From a virus: DNA of 44,117 bases. A program made the position numbers and the translations under genes. The DNA is taken from IMG/VR virus record IMGVR_UViG_3300042938_001746, positions 1 through 44,117 of that record; one strand, written 5' to 3'. The notes below the pieces were generated by a model. The model had not been told where the DNA came from. It did no database searches and saw only the letters and a program-made list of their open reading frames with translations. This document shows, one piece after another, positions 1-8,501 of this stretch. The number at the start of each line of letters is the position of its first letter. Position 1 is the stretch's first letter.

Positions 1-95
1 CTGGGTGTCCTTACATGATAGTGCCCGTAGGATCCCCGTACGATTTCTGGTGCGGCAAAGATGGTAAGCCGTCTACTAAAGAATTTTCTGAGTAA
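1..95 (+). CDS. 3' end of an unidentified gene (partial)
   Basis: The frame beginning at base 3 is open from the window edge to a TAA at 93-95 and reads like genuine protein: its last residues are YDFWCGKDGKPSTKEFSE. The two other frames close early (stop at 16 in one, at 64-66 in the other). The next gene's ribosome-binding site begins five bases after this stop, which fits a tightly packed operon. Only about 30 residues are visible and no family is recognisable. Confidence 0.55.
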   Translation, partial: GCPYMIVPVGSPYDFWCGKDGKPSTKEFSE

Positions 96-111
96 TGTAA
101 AGGAATACATC

Positions 112-378
112 ATGGATGATATGCGTCCGGGTTTTAATTTAGAATGCAAAGCTGTATATGGATTTACTATGCGAGTTTATCTGGAAATACGCGCTAAAAA
201 GATGGCTAAGAAAAGATGGGGTTTTAGACCTAACCGTAGCCCCATTAGACCCTCAAACTTGTTATTTTCCGGCCATAACAACTGCAGCCTATTATCTAAC
301 ATTTGGGATAATATCATACAAGCATACGAAGATGTATACCCTTCTTTAGATGATGAAAAGAGTAGAGACTGTGAATAA
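112..378 (+). CDS. Hypothetical small protein (88 aa)
   Basis: I chose the ATG at 112 over the upstream ATG at 61 because AAGGA at 100-104 sits seven bases in front of it and because 61-111 overlaps the end of the preceding gene. The protein is basic in the middle (a RAKKMAKKRW stretch) with an acidic C-terminus. It shares a short pattern with its neighbour: a glycine-phenylalanine, an alternating hydrophobic strand ending in Arg-Val, then a lysine/arginine cluster. The pair may be distant tandem paralogues, but the match is too short to be sure. No known domain is recognised. Confidence 0.6.
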   Translation: MDDMRPGFNLECKAVYGFTMRVYLEIRAKKMAKKRWGFRPNRSPIRPSNLLFSGHNNCSLLSNIWDNIIQAYEDVYPSLDDEKSRDCE

Positions 379-628
379 GCAAATTTCTAAAGTAATATTT
401 GACGAAATAATAGGGGGTTTCTGTATTAGAGTTCGTTTAAAGAAACCTAGAAAAAAAGAAAATAAAGTTTTTCACACGATTTTTTATTTTTATTACGACG
501 AGGATTTTTGGCCTTCCGGCTATAAGCTTCGCGAATACAAGTCTTCTGTTTTAGGTTTAACCCTAGAGGAAGTTGACTTTTTGCGGTTTAGTGATGAATG
601 GGATCAATACATACACGATTTTGAATAA
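350..628 (+). CDS. Hypothetical small protein (92 aa)
   Basis: This gene overlaps the preceding one by 29 nt and lacks a strong ribosome-binding site, so it is probably translated by coupling. Two ATGs (350 and 353) are possible starts. The protein has a basic strand-rich first half, an aromatic middle (FHTIFYFYYDED) and an acidic C-terminal helix ending in DEWDQYIHDFE. It resembles the upstream protein in its Gly-Phe / Arg-Val / Lys-rich segment. No function can be assigned. Confidence 0.6.
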   Translation: MMKRVETVNKQISKVIFDEIIGGFCIRVRLKKPRKKENKVFHTIFYFYYDEDFWPSGYKLREYKSSVLGLTLEEVDFLRFSDEWDQYIHDFE

Positions 629-637
629 GGAAAAGAC

Positions 638-1165
638 ATGGAAGAAAAACTTGAAAGTTTCCGTATAATTATGGTAGGTCCTCACGACGACGTTGAGAGC
701 GCTAATTATCGAGATGTAGACGAACTGGTAAAGAATCTAAACGATTCAGAGGCTTTGAACGGCTTATGCGAAAGCTCATCTGCCAGTCTAGGGGTTATAA
801 GCCTGATAGGCGTAAACCCAACTACGAAGGTATCTGCAGAAGATATCTACAAAATTATTTTAGCGGAGGACGAAATAGTTATGACTCCTTTAAACAATGA
901 TTACGTGGCTATTCACGTAGACGATTTCTTCAAGGACTCATATAGAAACAAAGTAGCTGACTACATATACGCTCACTACACTGGAGCGCCAGTTGGGGCG
1001 AGGGGTCCTATACTTATAGTGCCTAGTGGCACTCATCGAGATAAGAGCCTTTCATCAGACGATGTACACGAACTTTTGACGAGTGTGTTTTCCAGCTCTT
1101 TTGAGATAGCTTCAGTTGATGTAACTAAGCAAAAAAAGGGCATACCTAGATTTTCGGATAACTAA
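638..1165 (+). CDS. Hypothetical protein (175 aa)
   Basis: The start is supported by AAGGA at 627-631, six bases before the ATG. The protein is acidic, with no Cys pairs, signal peptide or membrane segment. It has alternating strands and helices and a glycine-rich loop near residues 115-125 (TGAPVGARGP). I do not recognise a family. Its stop codon TAA (1163-1165) shares its last base with the next gene's ATG, so the two are translationally coupled. Confidence 0.7.
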   Translation: MEEKLESFRIIMVGPHDDVESANYRDVDELVKNLNDSEALNGLCESSSASLGVISLIGVNPTTKVSAEDIYKIILAEDEIVMTPLNNDYVAIHVDDFFKDSYRNKVADYIYAHYTGAPVGARGPILIVPSGTHRDKSLSSDDVHELLTSVFSSSFEIASVDVTKQKKGIPRFSDN

Positions 1166-1914
1166 TGAAATATTCTTTTACTAAAGCCTGCCTATACCGG
1201 CAGGCTTTAAAATCTAAGTTGAAAGGAGGAGTTCCGTACGCAAACTGCGGAACTCTGATTTCAGCTTACTTAGTAAGAATGTTGACTCAATTTAAACTAG
1301 CGTTGATTTCTTATCCTAAGCTTAGAAAAGTTTTTTCACCTATATATAACGACATGTACAATTGCCCTGTTCCTAGTTACGTTAGCAAACTAGAAAATAC
1401 TAAGAAAAAAGGAGTTTATTACCGGCCCTGTAGCCGAAGGAGGTTTTGTCCATATTGTTGGACAAAATCTTCTTGCTTATCTTTGAAGGCGTCTTTATCT
1501 AGCGCTATTGGTAAATCCTTTTTGCCAGGTTACTCTTTGTATTATACTCAAGATGTTATAAGAGTACCTGATGAGGTTTCGTTACTGGATTTAAAGAATA
1601 CAGGAATGGGAATGTTTAAGAAATACAGGCCATCTTATTTGAAGAAGAATAAAGTATTAGGTTTATCCGAATGCCTTGTTGCTTACAAAAATAAGAAAAT
1701 TTCAAGCTACGTTTTCATTTTACGTAGAATAGTTTACTGTCATAGCAGCTCTGTTTTAGCTGTAGGGCAGAGGTCAAATAGGAAGTATGGTAGACCAAGC
1801 CTACTATTCTGTTCATTTCCTATTGGCATGATACTGCAGAGTCCGGTAGCATCCATGAAATTAGCTTGGGCTTTTATGGGTCGAAAGCTTACAAGAAAAT
1901 TTGGAACTTTTTAA
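1165..1914 (+). CDS. Basic protein with a Cys cluster (249 aa)
   Basis: The gene begins in a TAATG stop/start overlap. The product is strongly basic and lysine/arginine-rich throughout, suggesting nucleic-acid binding. Around residues 89-97 it carries PCSRRRFCPYCW, a C-x5-C-x2-C cluster. A similar Arg-[FW]-Cys-Pro-x-Cys pattern occurs near the N-terminus of rolling-circle Rep proteins, but the His-hydrophobic-His metal motif and catalytic Tyr context of HUH endonucleases are not visible downstream, so I do not call it a Rep protein. A zinc-binding DNA- or RNA-binding protein is the most that can be said. Confidence 0.6.
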   Translation: MKYSFTKACLYRQALKSKLKGGVPYANCGTLISAYLVRMLTQFKLALISYPKLRKVFSPIYNDMYNCPVPSYVSKLENTKKKGVYYRPCSRRRFCPYCWTKSSCLSLKASLSSAIGKSFLPGYSLYYTQDVIRVPDEVSLLDLKNTGMGMFKKYRPSYLKKNKVLGLSECLVAYKNKKISSYVFILRRIVYCHSSSVLAVGQRSNRKYGRPSLLFCSFPIGMILQSPVASMKLAWAFMGRKLTRKFGTF

Positions 1915-1924
1915 GGGCTTCACT

Positions 1925-2359
1925 ATGGAGATCGACGCTAAGCATAGAAATTATGTTGTAATGGTGCCCCCATGCACCTCTAACTTACCTGACGTTATAC
2001 CTAAGTTTCCAGTCGGCTACGATAGCTACAATTACGGGCAGATGTCTGAAGTCTTAGCTATTTTTAATACTAGATGGATTTCTGCAGGTAATCCTGTTGG
2101 TAGAGAGCCTTACGCTTTATCTTCTTCTAAGGTTGGGTGTATAGATCCTAGCCCTATTATGTTTACCTCGGAAAAAATATGTTCGGCGTTAGCTAGTTCA
2201 AAATACATCGAATCTATAGAGAAAGAAAACCATAACATATTTAAAATTAACGATTTAGATGACGCAGACGACGTCGACTCTGACGCTGTCAGCACACCCA
2301 ATTTTTTAACATTTAGAGGTGACCCTGATGTCAAGAAGGGAAAGAGACGAAGGGCGTAA
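1925..2359 (+). CDS. Hypothetical protein with acidic tail (144 aa)
   Basis: I chose the ATG at 1925 over an in-frame TTG at 1901 because AAGGG at 1913-1917 sits seven bases ahead. The N-terminal two thirds look globular. The tail is strongly acidic (DLDDADDVDSD) and then ends in a basic KKGKRRRA patch. No family is recognised. The last 32 nt overlap the start of the following zinc-finger gene. Confidence 0.65.
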   Translation: MEIDAKHRNYVVMVPPCTSNLPDVIPKFPVGYDSYNYGQMSEVLAIFNTRWISAGNPVGREPYALSSSKVGCIDPSPIMFTSEKICSALASSKYIESIEKENHNIFKINDLDDADDVDSDAVSTPNFLTFRGDPDVKKGKRRRA

Positions 2360-2528
2360 AATTAGAAGGTCTAGCGGATTGAGCATGGCTTGCCTTAAAT
2401 GTTCAAAGATTTTTAAATCAATAGACCGATGTAGGAACAGGATATGCTTACCTTGCTCTAGGGCTAACGCTAAAGAAGAAAACGTACGCATATATCGTGC
2501 TTCTGGGGGACACGATATATGCGAATAG
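2328..2528 (+). CDS. Small CxxC zinc-finger protein (66 aa)
   Basis: The protein has a four-cysteine finger, CLKC followed about 15 residues later by CLPC, with basic flanks (RREREDEG-like N-terminus and RKIRR). This is the layout of many small phage zinc-finger proteins that bind nucleic acid or host enzymes. The start is the ATG at 2328, preceded by AGAGGTGA. The end of the gene lies inside a 13-bp perfect inverted repeat (2487-2523), so its last codons and stop are part of an RNA hairpin. Confidence 0.65.
   Translation: MSRRERDEGRKIRRSSGLSMACLKCSKIFKSIDRCRNRICLPCSRANAKEENVRIYRASGGHDICE
2487..2523 (+). other. 13-bp perfect hairpin at gene end
   Basis: CGCATATATCGTG (2487-2499) is the exact reverse complement of CACGATATATGCG (2511-2523), with an 11-nt loop CTTCTGGGGGA. 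It overlaps the last codons of the zinc-finger gene, ending three bases before its TAG. No T-tract follows, so it is not a classical intrinsic terminator. A 3'-end stabiliser, RNA-processing site or protein-binding site is possible. Confidence 0.65.
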
Positions 2529-2569
2529 ACTATTAATACATATCATATACACTTTTGTAGGGAGTCATC

Positions 2570-3706
2570 ATGTCTAAACTTACGGAAGGCATTAAAGTTA
2601 CGGGAACGCCTGTAGCCCTTATAGCATCCGATTGGCACATGCAGCTAGCTGCATGGAAAAAATTTCCAGAGGTAAAAAGAGATGCTGAGTACTCACTAGA
2701 GCAGATAGTAGATTGCGCTATAGAGATAGGCGTTCCTTTAATAGCTCCTGGTGATTTATTTGATTGCAAGTTACCCTGCTCTTACAGCGTGGGAGTTGTA
2801 AAGAATCAAATGGAGAGGATGCGGAATAACAAGCTAGCCGTGTATTACGTGCAAGGTCAGCACGAGATGAGCAGCCCTACATGGATGAGCTTGTTTGATG
2901 GTTGTATAAACGTCCATGATTCAGAGTTCCATATTGGGGGCATTGGATTTTTTGGTTACGATTATTTTTTACCTAAATCAGTACAAGATTCTTACATGCG
3001 ATTTAAAAAATCAGATGTGCTTATAACTCATCAAGTGTGGGAGGAGCTGCTACCTTTAAACGGTCAGGAGTTTTGCTGTTCATACAATTTGATTAACAGT
3101 CGAGTAGGGTACAGCGCTATAGTTAGTGGGGACTTTCATTCTCACTTTTTAGAAAAGATAGGTGATGCGCAGTTCGTATCTCCTGGGAGTATATGTTTAC
3201 AAGACTTAAACGAGCCTCCAAAAAAAGCGGCTTGGCTTCTGTGTAACGATATGAGCTTTACTTCTATACCTTATGCAACAAGGGAGCTTATATCTTCTAC
3301 CATAATAACGGAAGACGATTTGGCAAAAGTTCTAAAGTCTATAGAAAGTATTAAAGATTCTAACATGCCATATGGAATAGGTAGACCCTTATTAAAGATA
3401 AGGTTCTCTACTAAGGTAGAAGGCGTTTACGACTCTATAACAGAGGCCTGTAAAGGAGTAGCCTATGTTGATTTTAAACAGCAGGTTGAGGACGCTCAGA
3501 TTATGGAGATATCTTTAAAAGAAGACGAAGGGCGACCTGTGCGCGCCGACGACTTATTTAAGGAGGCTGTACTCTCTATGCCAAGTCTGACCGAAAGAAC
3601 TAGGCATGACTTGTTTAGACTGTGGAACGCAAGATCTTCTTCAGACCTTAAAGAAGAGATAGATAGTATTATTGGCGAAGTAAAAAAAGAACTAACAAGT
3701 TCGTAA
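2570..3706 (+). CDS. SbcD/Mre11-like nuclease subunit (378 aa)
   Basis: This is a calcineurin-like metallophosphoesterase, the nuclease half of an SbcCD/Mre11-Rad50 or T4 gp47/gp46 complex that trims DNA ends in recombination-dependent replication. Visible motifs in order: SDWHM (metal-binding D-x-H) near residue 20, GDLFD near 63, GQHE (in place of GNHD/E) near 100, a conserved TH in LITHQVW near 150, and SGDFHSH near 185 where the family has a Gly-His/Asp-x-His motif. AGGGAG at 2559-2564 precedes the ATG by five bases. The partner ATPase gene starts 18 nt downstream, so the complex is probably co-expressed. The length is normal for the family. Confidence 0.9.
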   Translation: MSKLTEGIKVTGTPVALIASDWHMQLAAWKKFPEVKRDAEYSLEQIVDCAIEIGVPLIAPGDLFDCKLPCSYSVGVVKNQMERMRNNKLAVYYVQGQHEMSSPTWMSLFDGCINVHDSEFHIGGIGFFGYDYFLPKSVQDSYMRFKKSDVLITHQVWEELLPLNGQEFCCSYNLINSRVGYSAIVSGDFHSHFLEKIGDAQFVSPGSICLQDLNEPPKKAAWLLCNDMSFTSIPYATRELISSTIITEDDLAKVLKSIESIKDSNMPYGIGRPLLKIRFSTKVEGVYDSITEACKGVAYVDFKQQVEDAQIMEISLKEDEGRPVRADDLFKEAVLSMPSLTERTRHDLFRLWNARSSSDLKEEIDSIIGEVKKELTSS

Positions 3707-3724
3707 ATGTAAAGGGGTTAATTA

Positions 3725-5833
3725 ATGCGGTTAATATCAATGTCTCTTAGAAATTTCTGTCAGCATTCTAAATTAGATTTAAATTTTCCTTCAGGTATTC
3801 TGGCTATAGGAGGTCCTAACGGTGCGGGTAAGTCTAATTGTGTAAAGGCTATTTTTGCAGCCTTGACTGGAATCTTTGGTAGGAATGATGGAGTTATAAC
3901 TGACAACATAAACTCCGGTTGTGGGGAGAAAGAAGAAAGCTATATTTCTCTTACTTTTTCAGTAGGTGAGACTGTAGCAGTTATTACTAGAAATCTTAGG
4001 CCTAATAAAAGATCACTTGTTCTAAACGGGGGCGATCCTATCACTTCTATGAAAGAAGTTAACGCTACGGTAGAGGGGCTTATCGGTGTTAGGCTCGAGA
4101 TACTATCAGACTATATATTTGTAGATCAGTTGAAGATGCTCGGCGTTTTTGACTTAGCTAAATCAGAAAAGTTTCAACATCTTCAAACTTTATACGGTTT
4201 AGAGAAGTCGGAAACTTGCTACGAAGAGTTAAATAAGAAATCTCTAGGAATAGAAGTGTTCAAGCCATCAGAGACTCTTGAGTCAATATCTGTTCAGCTT
4301 GAAGAAAAGAAACGGGATTTGGCTGAAGCTAAAATAGCTATGGCTGCCAATAGTCATCTAAATCTTGACGACTCTTATGTTAAGACTAGGCTTTCTTTAA
4401 CGATTTCTAAAAAGCACGGTAAAAATATAATAAAATCTAATATAGGAAAGATAAGAGAACTAGAGCCTCAGATAGAAGAGCTTAAAAAAATTATAGCTAA
4501 TTTATCTGAAAGCAGAGAAGATCTTCTTAAGTCTTTTCCTGATTCTATTAATCTAGAAGAGCTTACTAGAATAAAAAAAGAATGGGAGACTATAGACAAC
4601 TTTGACAAAGTTAGGGCAGAAAACTTAAAAGAACGAGATATTATAGAAGCTCAGATAGTATCTTTGGGATCTCCTCCCGATAAAGAAATTAATTATATGT
4701 CGTCTGACGGTGTTGATTTTTCTAACCTGAGTATTCTTTTGGGCACAGTGTCTTCTAAGGAGGAAAATTTAGAGAAGCTTTTATCTAAAAAAGAATGCCC
4801 CGTGTGTGGATCTACTGGCGATATTCTTATTAAAGCTATGCATGATATAAGCGTATCGATACAGGAGATTAAGCCTAAGTTAAACTCTATGAAGATGGCG
4901 TGGGATAAAAGCAGAGCTTTTGACAAAGCTCTGTACAAGTACGAATCGGAGGCATCGTCTATACAGAGCAGACTTCAAAAGGTTAATTTTAATTTAAGCA
5001 TACAAAGGCCAGAAGTTCCTAGAATAGATAAGATAGACGTTTTTGGTGCTATAGATAAGTACCATTCGTTTAGAAAATCTATTGCAGATATCGATGCTTC
5101 TATTCTTAGAAGTACTGCGGAACTCAACAGAAGCGAGTCATCTAAAAGCACAATGGCCGCTCAGGTATCTGAAGCTTCTACTTTTTGTGATATGCTAGAA
5201 GACTACGAAAGCCAAGAAGCTTTGTTAAATGCTGAAATGAATAGTATTCATAAGAACAAAGAAATTAAAATACGCATCGAAGAGAAAATAAAATCTTTAG
5301 AAGATCAGGTATTTTATCTTTGTGGCAGGCATGACAAGATAAAAGCGGATATGGAAGAGTCGTCTGTAAACAGTATGGTTAGGTTACATCTAGACGATCT
5401 TAAGAGTATCATGCACAGAGATAACTTACCTAAACATCTTACAGTTAATTATCTAAGGAGTACTGTAAAAAAACTTAATGGTTATTTAGATGATTTCAGT
5501 GTTAAGTTCAGTATTATGGTAGATGATGATTTAACTTTTTGGGCAACTCTGAGTGACGGTACTGTAATAGCAGCTTCGCGGCTTTCCGGAGGAGAAAAAG
5601 TAGTATTGTCTTTGGCATTTAGGCTAGCCGTTCAGTCTGACTTGAACGGTATAAATTTGCTAGTTCTAGATGAGCCTACTGTGTGCTTAGACGATGATAA
5701 CATAGCTTGTTTAGAGAAGGCTTTTGATAGGCTTCGCGCTATGTCAAAGTCTTCAGGCCTTCAGGTTATAGTAGTAAGCCATGAGAGCGCTATTGAAAGA
5801 ATGTGTGATCACACCTTTACATTAAACAGGTAA
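3725..5833 (+). CDS. SbcC/Rad50-like ATPase subunit (702 aa)
   Basis: An SMC-type ABC ATPase that pairs with the upstream nuclease. Walker A is GGPNGAGKSN near residues 29-38. Two long charged coiled-coil arms surround a zinc hook CPVC at about residues 358-361. Near the C-terminus come the ABC signature RLSGGEKVVLSLAFR, the Walker B/D-loop LLVLDEPTVCLD and the switch histidine in VVSHES. At 702 residues it is short, like T4 gp46 rather than bacterial SbcC. AAGGGG sits seven bases before the ATG. All catalytic motifs are intact, so an active complex is expected. Confidence 0.93.
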   Translation: MRLISMSLRNFCQHSKLDLNFPSGILAIGGPNGAGKSNCVKAIFAALTGIFGRNDGVITDNINSGCGEKEESYISLTFSVGETVAVITRNLRPNKRSLVLNGGDPITSMKEVNATVEGLIGVRLEILSDYIFVDQLKMLGVFDLAKSEKFQHLQTLYGLEKSETCYEELNKKSLGIEVFKPSETLESISVQLEEKKRDLAEAKIAMAANSHLNLDDSYVKTRLSLTISKKHGKNIIKSNIGKIRELEPQIEELKKIIANLSESREDLLKSFPDSINLEELTRIKKEWETIDNFDKVRAENLKERDIIEAQIVSLGSPPDKEINYMSSDGVDFSNLSILLGTVSSKEENLEKLLSKKECPVCGSTGDILIKAMHDISVSIQEIKPKLNSMKMAWDKSRAFDKALYKYESEASSIQSRLQKVNFNLSIQRPEVPRIDKIDVFGAIDKYHSFRKSIADIDASILRSTAELNRSESSKSTMAAQVSEASTFCDMLEDYESQEALLNAEMNSIHKNKEIKIRIEEKIKSLEDQVFYLCGRHDKIKADMEESSVNSMVRLHLDDLKSIMHRDNLPKHLTVNYLRSTVKKLNGYLDDFSVKFSIMVDDDLTFWATLSDGTVIAASRLSGGEKVVLSLAFRLAVQSDLNGINLLVLDEPTVCLDDDNIACLEKAFDRLRAMSKSSGLQVIVVSHESAIERMCDHTFTLNR

Positions 5834-5836
5834 ATT

Positions 5837-6736
5837 ATGACTTACCCTGAGTCTAAAATATGTAAGCTTACTATGGATCATGCCGATAAGGTTTGGTCTG
5901 TCATGGGAGATACTACGCCTATATGTACTAATTTGACTATAGAAGAATACTTGCCCACTATGCTAAAATCTAAAAAATTTTACGGTAGGGTAAGAGTTTT
6001 AGGTAGTCACTTAAACGCTAAACTAATATCTGACTTGTACTCTTTAGGGGTATCTCGTCAGATAGATAGTTTAGAGATAGGCAAGCCGGATAGAATTTTT
6101 AGATTGTCCCCAGAAGAATCCTTGTTAAAGATGCGTACGTTAGATTTACCTTCTTACATGGGTGGTTGGCACGCCGCTAATACTCAAGATCAGATATCTT
6201 ATAACGTAGCTTACTTGTTGCAAATTGATCCTAGCAGCTTAGAAGCTATTTCTTTAATGAAGCAGCATCCTTTATGGGAGTATGCTACTTTTGTACACGG
6301 AATAGATGAAGCTTCTTTCGTTCACGTTTTCTCTTACATATTAGATCCTCGTTGGTTTATCGATACTGATAGACCATACAGGCTTTCTAGAATGTATTCT
6401 TGGCTGGGTTTAATGAATGGAACGCAGTCGGAGGAGAAGATAAAAAGAAAAGAAAAAGTTTACAGCTGCTGGGCATCTAGTACGGCAATATCTGAAGGAA
6501 ATGATAAAAAGAAAAAATGGGATATAGCTGAAGAGGCTAATAAGTTATTTCCAAATAAACAAGAATGGCATATGCTTCTGAGATCTTCTCAGCTTTTTAT
6601 CCGGTATATCCGTACAGCTTGGCTAGATTGTTTTTACTCTTACCCAAATCCTTGGATGGAAAGAATATTAGATCCAGACTTGTTTTTTAAATCAGAAGAC
6701 AGTTCTTTAAAGTTTAAATGTCATAAGCTTAAGTAA
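5837..6736 (+). CDS. Hypothetical protein (299 aa)
   Basis: The gene starts three nt after the SbcC-like gene stops, so it is very likely in the same operon. The protein is rich in Trp, Tyr and Leu with alternating helices, and has a lysine-rich segment around residues 185-220 (EKIKRKEKVY and NDKKKKWD). I see no nucleotide-binding loop, metal cluster or membrane segment and recognise no family. Its position suggests a replication or recombination accessory role, which is inference only. The stop codon lies in the left arm of the hairpin at 6732-6772. Confidence 0.7.
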   Translation: MTYPESKICKLTMDHADKVWSVMGDTTPICTNLTIEEYLPTMLKSKKFYGRVRVLGSHLNAKLISDLYSLGVSRQIDSLEIGKPDRIFRLSPEESLLKMRTLDLPSYMGGWHAANTQDQISYNVAYLLQIDPSSLEAISLMKQHPLWEYATFVHGIDEASFVHVFSYILDPRWFIDTDRPYRLSRMYSWLGLMNGTQSEEKIKRKEKVYSCWASSTAISEGNDKKKKWDIAEEANKLFPNKQEWHMLLRSSQLFIRYIRTAWLDCFYSYPNPWMERILDPDLFFKSEDSSLKFKCHKLK

Positions 6737-6804
6737 GTTTAATATTAAATTTATTTTATATTTTAACTTACTACTGCTTAACGCCTTACGGGTTAACGTA
6801 AGTT
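6732..6804 (+). promoter_or_regulatory. Two mutually exclusive hairpins (attenuator-like)
   Basis: AGTAAGTT (6732-6739) pairs perfectly with AACTTACT (6765-6772), and the same AACTTAC (6765-6771) also pairs perfectly with GTAAGTT at 6798-6804. Only one stem can form at a time. A third small stem (TTACG 6786-6790 with CGTAA 6797-6801) competes with the second. This layout of two direct copies around one inverted copy is that of an attenuator or RNA switch. No strong T-tract follows either stem. Confidence 0.45.
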
Positions 6805-6934
6805 ATTTTAACAATAACAGTTTGACTGTGGCCTAACTGACAAATACAATCTGCTTACAAGACCTACTGATCAATCTACATTCTTCCATTTACGTAATGG
6901 GTGCATACATTTTCATGATTACTGGAGTAATATT
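6737..6934 (+). other. 198-nt non-coding gap before the helicase gene
   Basis: This is the longest gene-free stretch in the first 29 kb. It is AT-rich, holds the competing hairpins described separately, a TTATT/AATAA mini-stem after them, and a CCATT/AATGG stem (6886-6900) about 25 bases before the helicase ribosome-binding site. No tRNA or open frame is seen. It probably holds a promoter or leader for the helicase gene; an origin cannot be excluded. Confidence 0.5.
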
Positions 6935-8485
6935 TTGAATTTTACTTTTACTTTGCAAGATCATTTTCTACGAGTAGCTTTAACCGATGGTTCACCTATT
7001 CCAGAAAACATAGTTAAAAAAATAGAATCTAAGTTGTCTTACTTGCATACAACTTTTAATCATCTATCTTCGTCTTTTGGAGGAGGATCATTTGTTTCAG
7101 AGATGCGTAAGTTATTTGCCCGTGACGCTAATAACGGAATTAATTGTCCTAAGGGGTTTTACCCTTCAATCAAAGCATGTGTCGAATCAATGGGGGGTGT
7201 TGTATCTGTTACGGACTTAGACGCTGATTATTACAACGGAAAGACTTTTGAGGTAGATATAAATAAGCTAGACGGTCGACTAACTTTAAGAGATAGGCAA
7301 GACGAGTGCTTAGCTTCTATATTGTCAAGCCGTGGCGGCATGGTTGTAGGGCCTACTGGATTTGGAAAATCTTTTATGTTTTCGGCAATATGTTTAGTTT
7401 ACCCAAACGCAAAAATACATGTGATAACTAAAAGAGTTGACGTTATGCGTAGAATTCATTCTGGGTTATCTAAGTACATTCCTAACATTGGAGTAATTGG
7501 AGCGGGTAAAAAGACTTGGAGCAGGGTTACCGTGATCACTGCAGACAGCATGCATAAGATTGGCCATTACGGAGAAAGTGCAGCAGACATAGTTTTGTAT
7601 GACGAGGCACACGAAGCGGCTGCTCCTACTTACGCCGACATGCTAACTAGGTACACTAAAGCAAAAAGATTTGGGTTTACAGCATCGCCGGATGGTAGAG
7701 CGGATGGTGCTCACTTTATACTTGAAGGCCTGTTTGGTCCAAACATATTTGAGCTGTCTTACGCTGACGCTGTTAAGGTGGATCTTATAGTTCCTATAAA
7801 AGTAGAGTGGATAACTGTAAATTCCACTAGCGGAAATTCTTGTAGTGGAATGTCGGGAGTTCCCAAGGAGAGATGGGGTATATGGAGAAATGACGATAGG
7901 AATGAAGCCATAGCAAAAAAAGCAAATCAGTATGGTAAAGATGAGCAGGTTCTTATTATGGTTAAATCTATAGAACACGCGGTTTATCTTAAGCAGCACC
8001 TTCCTGATTTTTTAATATGTTATGACAGTATGGACCAGCACGATTACGATAACTACGTAGCAAAAGGTTTTATTGACCCAGAGACTTGCCCTATTATGAA
8101 TCCTGCTAGACGAGAGGATATGCGAGTTGGTTTTGAAAAGGGCATTATAAAGAAAGTTATAAGCACTGACGTTTGGAGTACAGGCGTTGACTTTGCACAG
8201 CTAGGCGTGTTGATAAGAGCAGATGCTAGAGCTAGTAAAATTGTGGATATACAAGCGCCTGGTAGGGTATCTAGGAAACATGAGGAGTCTGGTAAATCTT
8301 ACGGATTAGTAATAGACGTAATGGACAATTTTGACCACACGTTTATGAACAGAAGCAGAAGTAGAAAGCTAAGCTATAAAAAAATAGGTTGGCAAGATAT
8401 AACTGCTTACGAGAATATTTCAGCGCCTTACTTTGTTAATCCTAGTGATGACTCTTTTGACATACTTGGGTCAGACTTTGAGTAG
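6935..8485 (+). CDS. SF2 DNA helicase, UvsW-like (516 aa)
   Basis: A superfamily-2 helicase of the type that remodels recombination intermediates and forks. Motifs in order: Q-motif-like LRDRQDECL near residue 120, Walker A GPTGFGKS at about 139-146, DEAH at about 223-226, GFTASPDGRADG (motif III region) near 250, and the arginine-finger motif VI QAPGRVSRKH at about 440-449. Length and domain order match phage UvsW-type helicases. The start is an unusual TTG at 6935, supported by GGAG at 6924-6927 seven bases upstream. A leader of almost 200 nt with alternative hairpins precedes it, so it may be regulated separately from the genes before it. Confidence 0.88.
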   Translation: MNFTFTLQDHFLRVALTDGSPIPENIVKKIESKLSYLHTTFNHLSSSFGGGSFVSEMRKLFARDANNGINCPKGFYPSIKACVESMGGVVSVTDLDADYYNGKTFEVDINKLDGRLTLRDRQDECLASILSSRGGMVVGPTGFGKSFMFSAICLVYPNAKIHVITKRVDVMRRIHSGLSKYIPNIGVIGAGKKTWSRVTVITADSMHKIGHYGESAADIVLYDEAHEAAAPTYADMLTRYTKAKRFGFTASPDGRADGAHFILEGLFGPNIFELSYADAVKVDLIVPIKVEWITVNSTSGNSCSGMSGVPKERWGIWRNDDRNEAIAKKANQYGKDEQVLIMVKSIEHAVYLKQHLPDFLICYDSMDQHDYDNYVAKGFIDPETCPIMNPARREDMRVGFEKGIIKKVISTDVWSTGVDFAQLGVLIRADARASKIVDIQAPGRVSRKHEESGKSYGLVIDVMDNFDHTFMNRSRSRKLSYKKIGWQDITAYENISAPYFVNPSDDSFDILGSDFE

Positions 8486-8501
8486 TTATTTCAGTTCTAA
8501 T

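Noticed and set aside
1165-1914. Rolling-circle Rep protein
   Set aside because: The RRRFCPYCW cluster is reminiscent, but no His-x-His metal motif or catalytic tyrosine context was found, and the phage already encodes a full replisome.
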